From Palsa-147 sp036513895 (lineage in GTDB: Bacteria > Acidobacteriota > Terriglobia > Acidiferrales > UBA7541): 64,000 bases of DNA. Below, piece by piece: positions 18,991 to 27,391 of this stretch; position 1 is the stretch's first letter, and the number at the start of each line of letters is the position of its first letter. The notes below the pieces were generated by a model. That model had not been told where the DNA came from. It saw only the letters and a program-made list of their open reading frames with translations, and ran no database searches. The DNA is taken from positions 8,950 to 72,949 of the forward strand of contig DATBYF010000048.1 in the NCBI GenBank assembly GCA_036513895.1. The letters are read 5' to 3'. The translations under genes were made by a program, and so were the position numbers.

Positions 18991-20175
18991 ATGCAGAGGC
19001 GAACGCAAATCGGAATTGTGGGAGCGGGGCCGGCGGGACTGATGCTCTCGCATCTGCTGCATCTACAAGGCATTGAGTCAATCATCGTGGAAAATCGCAG
19101 CCGGGAGCATTGCGAGAGTCGCGTCCGTGCTGGGGTTCTCGAAAAGGGGACGGCTGATTTGCTGGTTGAATCCGGTGTTGGCGAGCGGATGCAACGGGAA
19201 GGGCTGATCCATCACGCGATCTATTTGCGATTCGGCGGTAAAGACCATCATTTGAATTTTCCGGAGCTTACCGGCGGCAAATCCATCATGGTTTATTCGC
19301 AGCATGACGTGGTGAAAGATTTGATCGCCGCGCGACTTAGAGACGGCGGACAAGTCTTCTTCGACGTTACCGATGTCGCTGTTCACGACCTCTCATCGAC
19401 CGAACCTCGAATCCGTTTCCAAAGCGGGGACGAATCGCGCGAGATTGTTTGCGACTATATTGCCGGATGCGATGGATTTCACGGCGTTTGCCGGCCGTCT
19501 ATTCCGGCAGGCGTGTTGCGCGTCTTCGAAAAGACTTACCCATTCGCGTGGCTTGGAATCCTCGCGCAAGTTGCGCCATCGTGCGAAGAGCTGGTTTACA
19601 CGAGGCACGAGCGCGGATTTGCCCTCTTAAGCATGCGGTCGCCAGACATTTCGCGACTCTACTTGCAGTGCGATCCGTCGGAGGACATCGAAGAATGGTC
19701 AGACGATCGCATTTGGGATGAGCTGCGCTTGAGGACCGCGTCGGACAATGGACGGGCTTTAAAAGAAGGGCCGATTTCGCAAAAAGGCATCACGGCGATG
19801 CGCAGCTTTCTGGTTGAGCCCATGCAATATGGCCGCCTTTTCCTGCTCGGAGATGCGGCGCATATCGTTCCGCCGACCGGCGCAAAAGGATTGAACCTGG
19901 CCGTGGCAGACGTGAGAATTTTTGCGCAGGCGCTCGATTTGTTCTATAAACAGGGCCGCGCGGATTTGCTCGAGCGCTATTCGGAGATTTGTTTGCGTCG
20001 GGTGTGGAAAGTGCAGCGATTTTCCTCGTGGATGACGTCCATGCTGCATCGTTCGGATGAAGGCGAGTTCTCCGAGCGGATCCATCTGGCCGAGCTCGAC
20101 TATGTGACCAGTTCGCGCGCCGCGTCCACGGCGTTGGCTGAAAATTATGTGGGTTTGCCGTTTGATCCGCTCTGA
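18991..20175 (+). CDS. pobA: 4-hydroxybenzoate 3-monooxygenase
   Basis: This FAD- and NAD(P)H-dependent aromatic hydroxylase converts 4-hydroxybenzoate to protocatechuate. From the ATG at 18991 the protein is 394 residues, the same length as the Pseudomonas enzyme. It has the N-terminal FAD fold GIVGAGPAGLMLSHLL, the DG motif (AGCDGFHGVCR) and the second FAD motif GDAAHIVPPTGAKGLNLA. An upstream in-frame ATG at 18808 would add 61 residues of low-complexity sequence in front of the FAD fold and is rejected. It sits after the 4-hydroxybenzoyl-CoA thioesterase that would supply its substrate and before a dihydroxyacetophenone-dioxygenase-like cupin that would produce the same acid. Ring-cleavage genes for protocatechuate are not in this window. 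Confidence 0.93.
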   Translation: MQRRTQIGIVGAGPAGLMLSHLLHLQGIESIIVENRSREHCESRVRAGVLEKGTADLLVESGVGERMQREGLIHHAIYLRFGGKDHHLNFPELTGGKSIMVYSQHDVVKDLIAARLRDGGQVFFDVTDVAVHDLSSTEPRIRFQSGDESREIVCDYIAGCDGFHGVCRPSIPAGVLRVFEKTYPFAWLGILAQVAPSCEELVYTRHERGFALLSMRSPDISRLYLQCDPSEDIEEWSDDRIWDELRLRTASDNGRALKEGPISQKGITAMRSFLVEPMQYGRLFLLGDAAHIVPPTGAKGLNLAVADVRIFAQALDLFYKQGRADLLERYSEICLRRVWKVQRFSSWMTSMLHRSDEGEFSERIHLAELDYVTSSRAASTALAENYVGLPFDPL

Positions 20176-20234
20176 ATGCGTTATTGGACTGAGTAGTTTC
20201 AATTTCACGAAATCACGATACGGAGGGAAATAAC

Positions 20235-20735
20235 ATGCCGAAGACCCAAGCTGAAACCAGTTTGGATGCGGTAGTGCGTGAATATGGCCGACCCGATTGC
20301 CATATTGGCGGGGGCGAGGATGAATCGCCCTACGTGCCGTTCATCGAGAACGTATACATACGCCACGTATCGTTCGATGTTCGAAGCAATTCGTACGCAA
20401 ACATCTTGTGGGTAAAGAAGGGCGGCATACTCGGGCGGCATCGTCACCGCGGCCCTGTTTGGGCGTGCACGCTCGAAGGAAGCTGGCGCTATCTCGAGTA
20501 CGATTGGGTGGCGCGAGCGGGAAGCTACGTGCACGAGAGCCCGGGCGTGATCCACACGCTCGTCTCCGACGATCCGAACGGCATGAAGACATTTTTCTGG
20601 CTGAATGGATCGCTCGAGTTTTACGACGAAAACGACAATCTATTGCAAACGCTCGATGTCTTCTGGTTTATAGAACACTATCTGAGCTATTGCCGCGAAC
20701 ACGGACTCCAGATCAATCAGAAAATGTTTGTCTAG
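20235..20735 (+). CDS. cupin, 2,4'-dihydroxyacetophenone dioxygenase-like
   Basis: This 166-residue single-domain cupin has the metal-binding pattern GRHRHRGPVWACTLEGSWRY followed by ESPGVIHTLVS. It resembles the 2,4'-dihydroxyacetophenone dioxygenase group, non-heme iron enzymes of about 175 residues that cleave the side chain to 4-hydroxybenzoate and formate. A strong GGAGGG precedes the start. Its place after pobA gives a second route from a hydroxyacetophenone to 4-hydroxybenzoate, in keeping with the cluster theme. Many cupins annotated in this group are uncharacterised, so the exact reaction is an inference. Confidence 0.75.
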   Translation: MPKTQAETSLDAVVREYGRPDCHIGGGEDESPYVPFIENVYIRHVSFDVRSNSYANILWVKKGGILGRHRHRGPVWACTLEGSWRYLEYDWVARAGSYVHESPGVIHTLVSDDPNGMKTFFWLNGSLEFYDENDNLLQTLDVFWFIEHYLSYCREHGLQINQKMFV

Positions 20736-20761
20736 CGGCGAACGCATTTCACGGAGGTGCC

Positions 20762-23188
20762 ATGCGTAAGTGGGGCAAATGCGCGATCTTGATTTGTGCC
20801 TGGATCGCGATCAGCGGAGCGGCCTTCGGGCAAGGTTGGCAGCACATTGGAAACGCCGAACGCGTTGAAAAGCTGCCCGATGGCGTTGAGTTGTCGTCCG
20901 GGCATGCTCGCGTGAGAGTCACCGTATTTCGCGACGGCATCGTGCGCGTCCGCTTAGCACCGCAGGGGAATTTTCCGAAGGATTTTTCCTGGGCTGTAAT
21001 TGAATCGCCCGAAGCGCCATCTCTCAAAATCGAAGAATCCAAGCAGGATGTGAGAATCGTCACCAGCCGGGTGGTTGTACTGATTCAAAAGTCGCCGATT
21101 CTGATTAGTTTCCTCGATCCGTCCGGCAGTGCCGTGCTCGCCGATGAACCTGCCCTGCCAATGGCGTGGGATGGCCCGCGGATTCATGCGTGGAAGCGAA
21201 TGCCGGCGGACGAAGGATATTACGGCCTCGGAGACAAAGCCGGCCCGATGAATCGACGTAACCGCTCGTTCACGATGTGGAATACGGATGCGTTCGGCTG
21301 GCAGGAGTCTACCGATCCGCTCTACAAGACATTTCCTTTCTGGATTGGGTTGCGCACGGGCACAGCCTATGGAGTCTTTTTCGACAACACGTATTGGAGC
21401 AGCTTCGATTTTGGAAAAGAGTCGAACGATTACTACTCATTTGGCGCGGAGGGCGGCGAACTGAATTATTACTTCTTCGCCGGGCCAGAGCCGAAAACTG
21501 TACTTGGCGAATATACAGCGATGATTGGGCGGACACCGCTGCCGCCTCTGTGGTCACTGGGCTACCACCAGAGCCGCTACAGTTATTATCCCGAGATTCA
21601 GGCCATCAAAATCGCCCAATCGCTGCGCGAGAAACAGATTCCAGCGGACGCCATCTACCTCGATATTGACTATCAAAATGGAAATCGCCCGTTCACGATT
21701 GACCGTCAAGGCTTCCCCAGCTTCGAACAAATGATCAAGAATTTGCGGACCGAAGGCTTTCATACCGTTCTCATTACCGATCTGCACGTCAAGAAGGAGG
21801 CCGGATACGCGCCTTACGATTCGGGGATGAAAGCGGATGTCTTCGTCAAAGATCCGGACGGCACACCATTCGTCGGCGCCGTTTGGCCGGGCGATAGTGT
21901 GTTTCCGGATTTCACGTTGACGCGCGCACGCGATTGGTGGGGCGGGCTTTACAAGGAGTTCGTGGACATGGGCGCCGCAGGTTTCTGGAACGACATGAAC
22001 GAACCATCCGTTTTCTTTCGAACGGACAGAACGATGCCTCGAGATGCGGTACATCGCCTCGACGATGGAACGACGCTCGATCATCGCGCCATTCATAACG
22101 TTTTCGGGCTTGAGAATGCGCGGGCCACGTATGAAGGTGTGCGGAAGTTGCGGCCCGACGAGCGTCCATTTGTTCTGACGCGGGCGGGATATCCAGGTTC
22201 GCAACGCTATGCCGCGTCATGGACTGGCGACAACAGCAGTACCTGGAATCACCTGAAGATGAGCGTGCCAATGTTGATGAGCCTTGGCATCTCCGGCTAC
22301 CCGCTGATGGGGGACGACATTGGCGGTTATGCGGGTTCGCCGCCTGCCGATCTTTTGACGCGGTGGTTTGAAGTGGGAGCGCTGAATCCGATTTACAGGG
22401 ATCACACGGCCAAGGGGACGGCGGACCAGGAACCGTGGGTTAACGGTCCGGAGCACGAGAGCATCCGAAAGCGGTACATCGAACTGCGGTACCGTTTGCT
22501 GCCCTACATTTACACAGCAGTCGAAGAAATGTCGCGGACTGGAATGCCACTCATGCGCCCGATATTTCTAGAATATCCCGAAGCGGATAATTTATATGAC
22601 CAGGATGACGAATATTTGTTCGGTCGGGATTTGCTGGTCTCACCCGTCCTAACCGAGATGGTTGATGCCCACGAAGTGCATTTGCCGCCGGGCGACTGGT
22701 ACGACTATTGGGATGGCTCAAAACACGGGGCAGCCGAGAAGATCAAGAGTCATCTCGAACTTGACCAGATGCCAATCTACGTCCGCTCAGGGGCAATTCT
22801 TCCTGAGGAACCGCTCGTGCAGAACACGACGGAGACGCCGAATGGGCCGCTGGAATTACGCGTGTATCCTGGCGCAGATTGCGGCGGTTCGCTGTATCTC
22901 GATGATGGGCATACTTTCGCTTACCAGAAGGATGGATTTGTGCGGATGAGCTATGCGTGCCGGGTTTCGGGGAATTCGGTGACGGTTTCGAGCGCGGCTT
23001 GGACGGGGAGCTATCAACCGTGGTGGACGAGCATCAAATTGGAAGTTTTTGGGATTGGGCACGCGCCGACGGAAGTGCGGGTTGGGAGCCAAGTCGTGAA
23101 GGGGTGGAAATTTGACGGCGAGGATCATTCGGTTGTGTTTGCGGTGCCGGATTCGCGAGAGGGTTGGACGGTGAGTGTGACGTATTAG
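20762..23188 (+). CDS. secreted glycoside hydrolase family 31 (alpha-glucosidase-like)
   Basis: The 808-residue protein starts with a signal peptide (ILICAWIAISGAAFGQ). It has the GH31 nucleophile Asp411 in GFWNDMNEPSVF and the acid/base Asp490 in SWTGDNSSTW, plus YPLMGDDIGGY. It would hydrolyse alpha-linked glycosides (maltose-type or xylose-containing oligosaccharides) in the periplasm or outside. The ATG at 20762 is chosen because a GGAGG lies just before it and a signal peptide follows; the frame is open further upstream but reads through the cupin gene. It is probably the last gene of the + strand run, with no functional link to the aromatic genes that I can see. Confidence 0.9.
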   Translation: MRKWGKCAILICAWIAISGAAFGQGWQHIGNAERVEKLPDGVELSSGHARVRVTVFRDGIVRVRLAPQGNFPKDFSWAVIESPEAPSLKIEESKQDVRIVTSRVVVLIQKSPILISFLDPSGSAVLADEPALPMAWDGPRIHAWKRMPADEGYYGLGDKAGPMNRRNRSFTMWNTDAFGWQESTDPLYKTFPFWIGLRTGTAYGVFFDNTYWSSFDFGKESNDYYSFGAEGGELNYYFFAGPEPKTVLGEYTAMIGRTPLPPLWSLGYHQSRYSYYPEIQAIKIAQSLREKQIPADAIYLDIDYQNGNRPFTIDRQGFPSFEQMIKNLRTEGFHTVLITDLHVKKEAGYAPYDSGMKADVFVKDPDGTPFVGAVWPGDSVFPDFTLTRARDWWGGLYKEFVDMGAAGFWNDMNEPSVFFRTDRTMPRDAVHRLDDGTTLDHRAIHNVFGLENARATYEGVRKLRPDERPFVLTRAGYPGSQRYAASWTGDNSSTWNHLKMSVPMLMSLGISGYPLMGDDIGGYAGSPPADLLTRWFEVGALNPIYRDHTAKGTADQEPWVNGPEHESIRKRYIELRYRLLPYIYTAVEEMSRTGMPLMRPIFLEYPEADNLYDQDDEYLFGRDLLVSPVLTEMVDAHEVHLPPGDWYDYWDGSKHGAAEKIKSHLELDQMPIYVRSGAILPEEPLVQNTTETPNGPLELRVYPGADCGGSLYLDDGHTFAYQKDGFVRMSYACRVSGNSVTVSSAAWTGSYQPWWTSIKLEVFGIGHAPTEVRVGSQVVKGWKFDGEDHSVVFAVPDSREGWTVSVTY

Positions 23189-23631
23189 CCGCGGTGATTC
23201 CGACGAGGGCAGCGATGAGAATTCGTGATAGTGGGAAGAGGCGATAGGAAAGACCCGCCCCTGCTGCGCAAGGATGGGGGCACCCCGGAAAGGCAAAGAC
23301 TGCCGGGCTGAAGCCGCGGCGCTACAAGTGCCGGTGTGCGAGGCTTGCCAGTAAGCGAGCGTAATGGAGGCTCCGTACGAAATGCAGATCCCTCGCTTCG
23401 CTCGGGATGACAATTTGTGGGCCGTGATCGGACAAGGCGGCTGGTCTTATGAAATATAGCGCCAAAAATGCCTGGCCTGTAATCGTAGCGGCGGTATCTT
23501 GCCGGCGATTTTCCGCCCAGCTACCCCACACAAAAACGCCGGCAAGACGCCGGCGCTACGAGTGACTGTTTGCTGCTGGCAGAACCGGTCGATCATTTGT
23601 AGGGATGGTCAAATATTCCGGGAGAAGATGA
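23189..23631. repeat. non-coding stretch with REP-like and dispersed repeat text
   Basis: These 443 bases carry no supported gene. They contain several short GC-rich palindromic pieces (for example cttgccggcg at 23509 answered by cgccggcaag about 35 bases later, followed by gacgccggcg) and an AGATCCCTCGCTTCGCTCGGGATGA-type element near 23387-23411. A close variant of the latter, with TCACTTCGTTCGGGATGA, recurs at about 24272-24297 after the cytochrome gene. They look like dispersed, REP-type chromosomal repeats. Confidence 0.5.
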
Positions 23632-24156
23632 ATGGGCAAAGGGTTGGTGATTGGATTTATTTTGGGGGTGCTGGCGCTTGTGGCGTGCGTTTATCTTTAC
23701 TTTGCCACTGGACGAGCGCCGGTTGCTGTGACCGATCCGGATCTGCCTTTTGAAAAAACGCTGGCTCACAAGGCCTTGCATGCTCGAATTAACAGCGAAA
23801 GACCGCAGGACTCGCCTGTGCCTGCCGATGAGGCGAATTTCCTCGCAGGCGCAGAGGTCTATCGCGAGAATTGCGCCATGTGCCACGGATTACCGAACCA
23901 AGGTCAGACTGCCATCGCCCAAGGAATGCGCCCGAAGCCGCCGCAACTATTCCACGGAACGGGAGTGACGGACGATCCGGCGTGGGAAACTTTCTGGAAA
24001 GCGTGCAACGGAATTCGGATGACGGGGATGCCCGGGTTCAAGGGAAAGCTCAGCGACACGCAACTTTGGCAGGTGAGTCAACTGCTGGCGAACGCTGACA
24101 AGATTCCCGACTCGGTGAAGACGGCCCTCGCGTCTGGCGCGCTTCCTGCAAGGTAA
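23632..24156 (+). CDS. membrane-anchored c-type cytochrome
   Basis: The 174-residue protein has an uncleaved N-terminal membrane helix (about residues 4-25). A single class-I cytochrome c domain follows, with the heme-binding Cys81-x-x-Cys84-His85 (CAMCH) and a likely axial Met in RMTGMPGF. The fold resembles cytochrome cbb3 subunit III-type domains. The start at 23632 is supported by GGAG 7 bases upstream; an ATG 4 bases earlier is out of frame. It stands alone between dispersed repeats, so the partner oxidoreductase is not identifiable. Confidence 0.87.
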   Translation: MGKGLVIGFILGVLALVACVYLYFATGRAPVAVTDPDLPFEKTLAHKALHARINSERPQDSPVPADEANFLAGAEVYRENCAMCHGLPNQGQTAIAQGMRPKPPQLFHGTGVTDDPAWETFWKACNGIRMTGMPGFKGKLSDTQLWQVSQLLANADKIPDSVKTALASGALPAR

Positions 24157-24385
24157 CTAAGATGGCTATCGGGGCAAGGGAGTCTGTGAGAGAAGTGCAA
24201 AGCTGGATGCTACAGCGCCGGAGTAGTGAGCTTGGCAATACGGAAACGGGACAGAGCCCCGACGCGAACCGCAGATCCCTCACTTCGTTCGGGATGACAA
24301 CGTTTCTGCTTTTTTCCGCAACTCGTGAAGTCGTGCCCTGACGAAAATCGACGTTGCCACACAGACTGCAAGAGTGCGGGCGAAA

Positions 24386-27283
24386 CTATTGCGAGGAGGC
24401 ACCCGAGTCCCGCAGGAGTACGACATCGGCTTCCGTTTGCGAGCGGATCATGCCGATGGATTTCCCGTCCGGTGCCAAGTGAACGGTATCTATCACTTCG
24501 CTCGTAAAATTTGTGATCTGACGCCCCGGCGAACCATCCAGCGGTTGCATCCACAGATTTCCGACTCCATTCTCCAGAATCGAATAAATCAGCGCTTTCC
24601 CGTCCGAAGTGAAACTCAGATGGCCTTTTACGCGCGGATCTGGATCGATCATGCGCGTCTGCGGCTCCGCTCCAGCGTCGAGGGGCACCAACGCTATTTT
24701 CTGCACGCCGGCAGCCGCGCCGTTTGTCGGCGTAAGCGTGATCACGCACGCTAGATACTTGCCGTCCGGCGAGACCCCAACATCGTGCGACGACACGATC
24801 CCATTCGGGATGGCTGTGCCCGGAATAATCGCCGGCTTACTCGAGCCATCCACGGAAACGCGCATGAGATTTCCGGTGTTTTCATCCGTGTAATACGCCC
24901 ACTTGGAATCTGGCGAGCACTTCGGGAAGTCATTGAATTTGCCAAGAGTAATTTGCTTCGCGTCGCCTCCGTTCGCGTCCGTGCGCCAGATGTTCTCGAT
25001 GGCCGCTTCATTCGGACCGTTCCAGCTAAATAGAACAGTGCGCCCATCCGCGCAGGAGTCAATTCCGTAGAGGCCCACGTTGCTCAGCAAAACCGACTTG
25101 TTGCTCCCATCGACTGACACTCGCTCGAAATCGTCCTCTTGTCGGAGGTAAAAGCCGCCCGCGCCCGCCCAAGCGAAATCGCTGATATCTTTCTCCTGCG
25201 AAAGCGCTGGAGCCGGTACGTTCGCGCCTGTGCCCGTCGTCGGAAACGTGTAAAAGCTGCGCAAAGTTTTTTGTTGCACGGTTGCCAAAGTCTTCGCGTC
25301 GCCCGAGAGCGTCAAAGTCCTGTAACTATTCGTATCCTTGGTAACGGCGTGAAATTGCCCGCCCGGATATCCGATAAATCCGATCTGATAACGCGTGTAA
25401 TGCGACGACGCATCCTGGTAAATCCCGAGCATTCCCTTCCCGTCCGGCAGCCAAACCAGTCTTTCGAAATATTTATCCTTGAATGAGGCAATCGGCTTGG
25501 CTTGGCCGGACGCGACGTCGAAGAGATCAATCACCGTGAGCATATCGCCTATTTGGTATTCGGGTCTGGCGACCCGGTTGTCGTTCGGCAGCCAGGCGAC
25601 GAAGCGAGACGCTTCCGTCATCGGTCCCGTGGCAAACATCTTCTCGTCGGAGCCATCGGCGTTTGCGGTTCGGAATTGAAACTTTCCGACATCAGGATCG
25701 TTGTCGCGCATGAACGCGAAGCGTTTCCCATCGGAGGAAAATGAAATGTCGGAATCAATGTCGCGTATCAGAAGTTGAGGGGCACCGCCCAAGACGGGTG
25801 CGCGGTAGAGGTTGTTTACGGAACCGATGGCGGCTTCGGCCTTGGTGAAATAGATGTAATTTCCGTCCGTGGAAAAGCCGAAATAAACATAACGGGAGTC
25901 GGCGGGCGCGATTACTTGCGTATTACTGTTTGTCGGTACGTTGCGCAGCCAGAGGCTCGATTTGCCGCCATCTATTACTTCACTGAGGATGTATTTTCCG
26001 TCTGGTGAAATCGCGGCGCGCGCGGATTTGCCATTGTTGGTGAGCTGGGAAATTGAGAAATTCTGGAAAGGCACAACGCCTTTGCCGGCGAAGAGCGAAT
26101 AGATTCCGTAGCCGGCGCCGATAACGAGAAGCAGAATCACTACAGCGGCTGCGACGAGCTTGCCTTTATTTTGCTTTGCCGCTTCGACTACCACGGAGCT
26201 GCCCGAGGCGTGACTGGCCGACGCTTGGCTGCCCAACAGATGCGGGGCTCCGCTTTGCGGCTGCGCAGTTGACGCGCTCTGAGCCTGAGGGTGGGCCTGG
26301 GCCGAAAGTGCCTGCGACGAGGAGCCGATATTCGCGGCGGCGGACGGCGAACTTGCATCGGTCACCGCGGCCATCGAGGATCCTGAGCGCCCCGATTCCG
26401 CTTCGCGTTTCAGGCGCTTCAAATCCGCGCGCATGTCGGATGCGTGCTGATAGCGGGTCTCGCGATCTTTCTCGAGCGCCTTGGCGATGATGCGCTCGAG
26501 TTCGGCCGGGACTTCGGCGTTCAGCCGCACCGGTGCGGCCACTGGACGATTCATGATGGCATCGAAAATTACGCCGGTGGATTCGCCGCGGAATGGCGGC
26601 GTTCCCGTAACCATTTCGTAGAGCACTACGCCGAACGAAAATAAGTCGCTGCGCGAATCGAGTTCCTTCGCCCGCACTTGCTCCGGGGACATATACGCTA
26701 CTGTGCCAAGCGTACTGCCCGGATTCGTCAAGTGTTCAGGAGTCACGGCGGCGGCGGTTTCCTGCGTGGCCGACATGGAGAGGCCGGATGCGGGCGTGAG
26801 CGTCTTCGCGAGGCCGAAGTCAAGGATTTTCACGTGGCCGCGAGCGGTGATGAAAATGTTCGCGGGCTTGATGTCGCGATGCACGATGCCTTTTGCGTGC
26901 GCGGCATCGAGGGCGTCGGCGATCTCAATCGAAAATTCCAGGGTGTCGTCGAGAGGAAGCGCCCGGCCGGAAATGCGATGGCGCAGCGTCTGGCCTTCCA
27001 GATACTGCATCACGATAAACGGCTGGCCATTTTCCTCGGAAATTTCGTAGATCGAGCAGATGTTTGGATGGTCAAGCGCCGAAGCGGCGCGGGCTTCTCG
27101 CTGAAAGCGTTCGAGGGCCTGGCGGTCATTTGCCATATCTTCGGGCAAAAATTTCAGGGCGACAAATCGGCCGAGCTTGGTGTCTTCGGCCTTGTAGACG
27201 ACGCCCATGCCGCCGCCGCCGAGCTTTTCGAGGATTCGATAGTGCGAGAAGGTCCGTCCAGAAAGTGGCGCAGCATCGGGCAT
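24386..27283 (-). CDS. Ser/Thr protein kinase with TolB-like propeller (tandem copy 1)
   Basis: The 965-residue protein has an N-terminal Hanks-type kinase domain (residues about 15-275) with glycine loop GGGGMGVVYKAED, Lys44, catalytic Asp137 in HRDIKPAN and DFG at 155-157. An Ala/Ser/Gln-rich linker follows, then one membrane helix near residue 385 (LVAAAVVILLLVIGAGYGIYSLF) and an extracytoplasmic WD40/TolB-like propeller with repeats such as ISPDGKYI and FSSDGKRFAF. Kinase inside and propeller outside suggests a transmembrane sensor. It is a close paralog of the next gene, 108 bases away in the same orientation. The signal and substrates are unknown. Confidence 0.92.
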   Translation of the reverse strand: MPDAAPLSGRTFSHYRILEKLGGGGMGVVYKAEDTKLGRFVALKFLPEDMANDRQALERFQREARAASALDHPNICSIYEISEENGQPFIVMQYLEGQTLRHRISGRALPLDDTLEFSIEIADALDAAHAKGIVHRDIKPANIFITARGHVKILDFGLAKTLTPASGLSMSATQETAAAVTPEHLTNPGSTLGTVAYMSPEQVRAKELDSRSDLFSFGVVLYEMVTGTPPFRGESTGVIFDAIMNRPVAAPVRLNAEVPAELERIIAKALEKDRETRYQHASDMRADLKRLKREAESGRSGSSMAAVTDASSPSAAANIGSSSQALSAQAHPQAQSASTAQPQSGAPHLLGSQASASHASGSSVVVEAAKQNKGKLVAAAVVILLLVIGAGYGIYSLFAGKGVVPFQNFSISQLTNNGKSARAAISPDGKYILSEVIDGGKSSLWLRNVPTNSNTQVIAPADSRYVYFGFSTDGNYIYFTKAEAAIGSVNNLYRAPVLGGAPQLLIRDIDSDISFSSDGKRFAFMRDNDPDVGKFQFRTANADGSDEKMFATGPMTEASRFVAWLPNDNRVARPEYQIGDMLTVIDLFDVASGQAKPIASFKDKYFERLVWLPDGKGMLGIYQDASSHYTRYQIGFIGYPGGQFHAVTKDTNSYRTLTLSGDAKTLATVQQKTLRSFYTFPTTGTGANVPAPALSQEKDISDFAWAGAGGFYLRQEDDFERVSVDGSNKSVLLSNVGLYGIDSCADGRTVLFSWNGPNEAAIENIWRTDANGGDAKQITLGKFNDFPKCSPDSKWAYYTDENTGNLMRVSVDGSSKPAIIPGTAIPNGIVSSHDVGVSPDGKYLACVITLTPTNGAAAGVQKIALVPLDAGAEPQTRMIDPDPRVKGHLSFTSDGKALIYSILENGVGNLWMQPLDGSPGRQITNFTSEVIDTVHLAPDGKSIGMIRSQTEADVVLLRDSGASSQ

Positions 27284-27391
27284 AGGCGCGAATTTTATGC
27301 TGCGGCCTCATTCAAGTCAACGCAGCACGGCTATTCAGATGTGGAATTGGTCGATTGGATTGGCAAGTAAATCCACCACGGTACGGATGTA

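Noticed and set aside
20408..20761. Upstream extension of the GH31 gene
   Set aside because: It runs through the cupin gene in another frame and lacks a ribosome site. The ATG at 20762 has GGAGG and starts a signal peptide.
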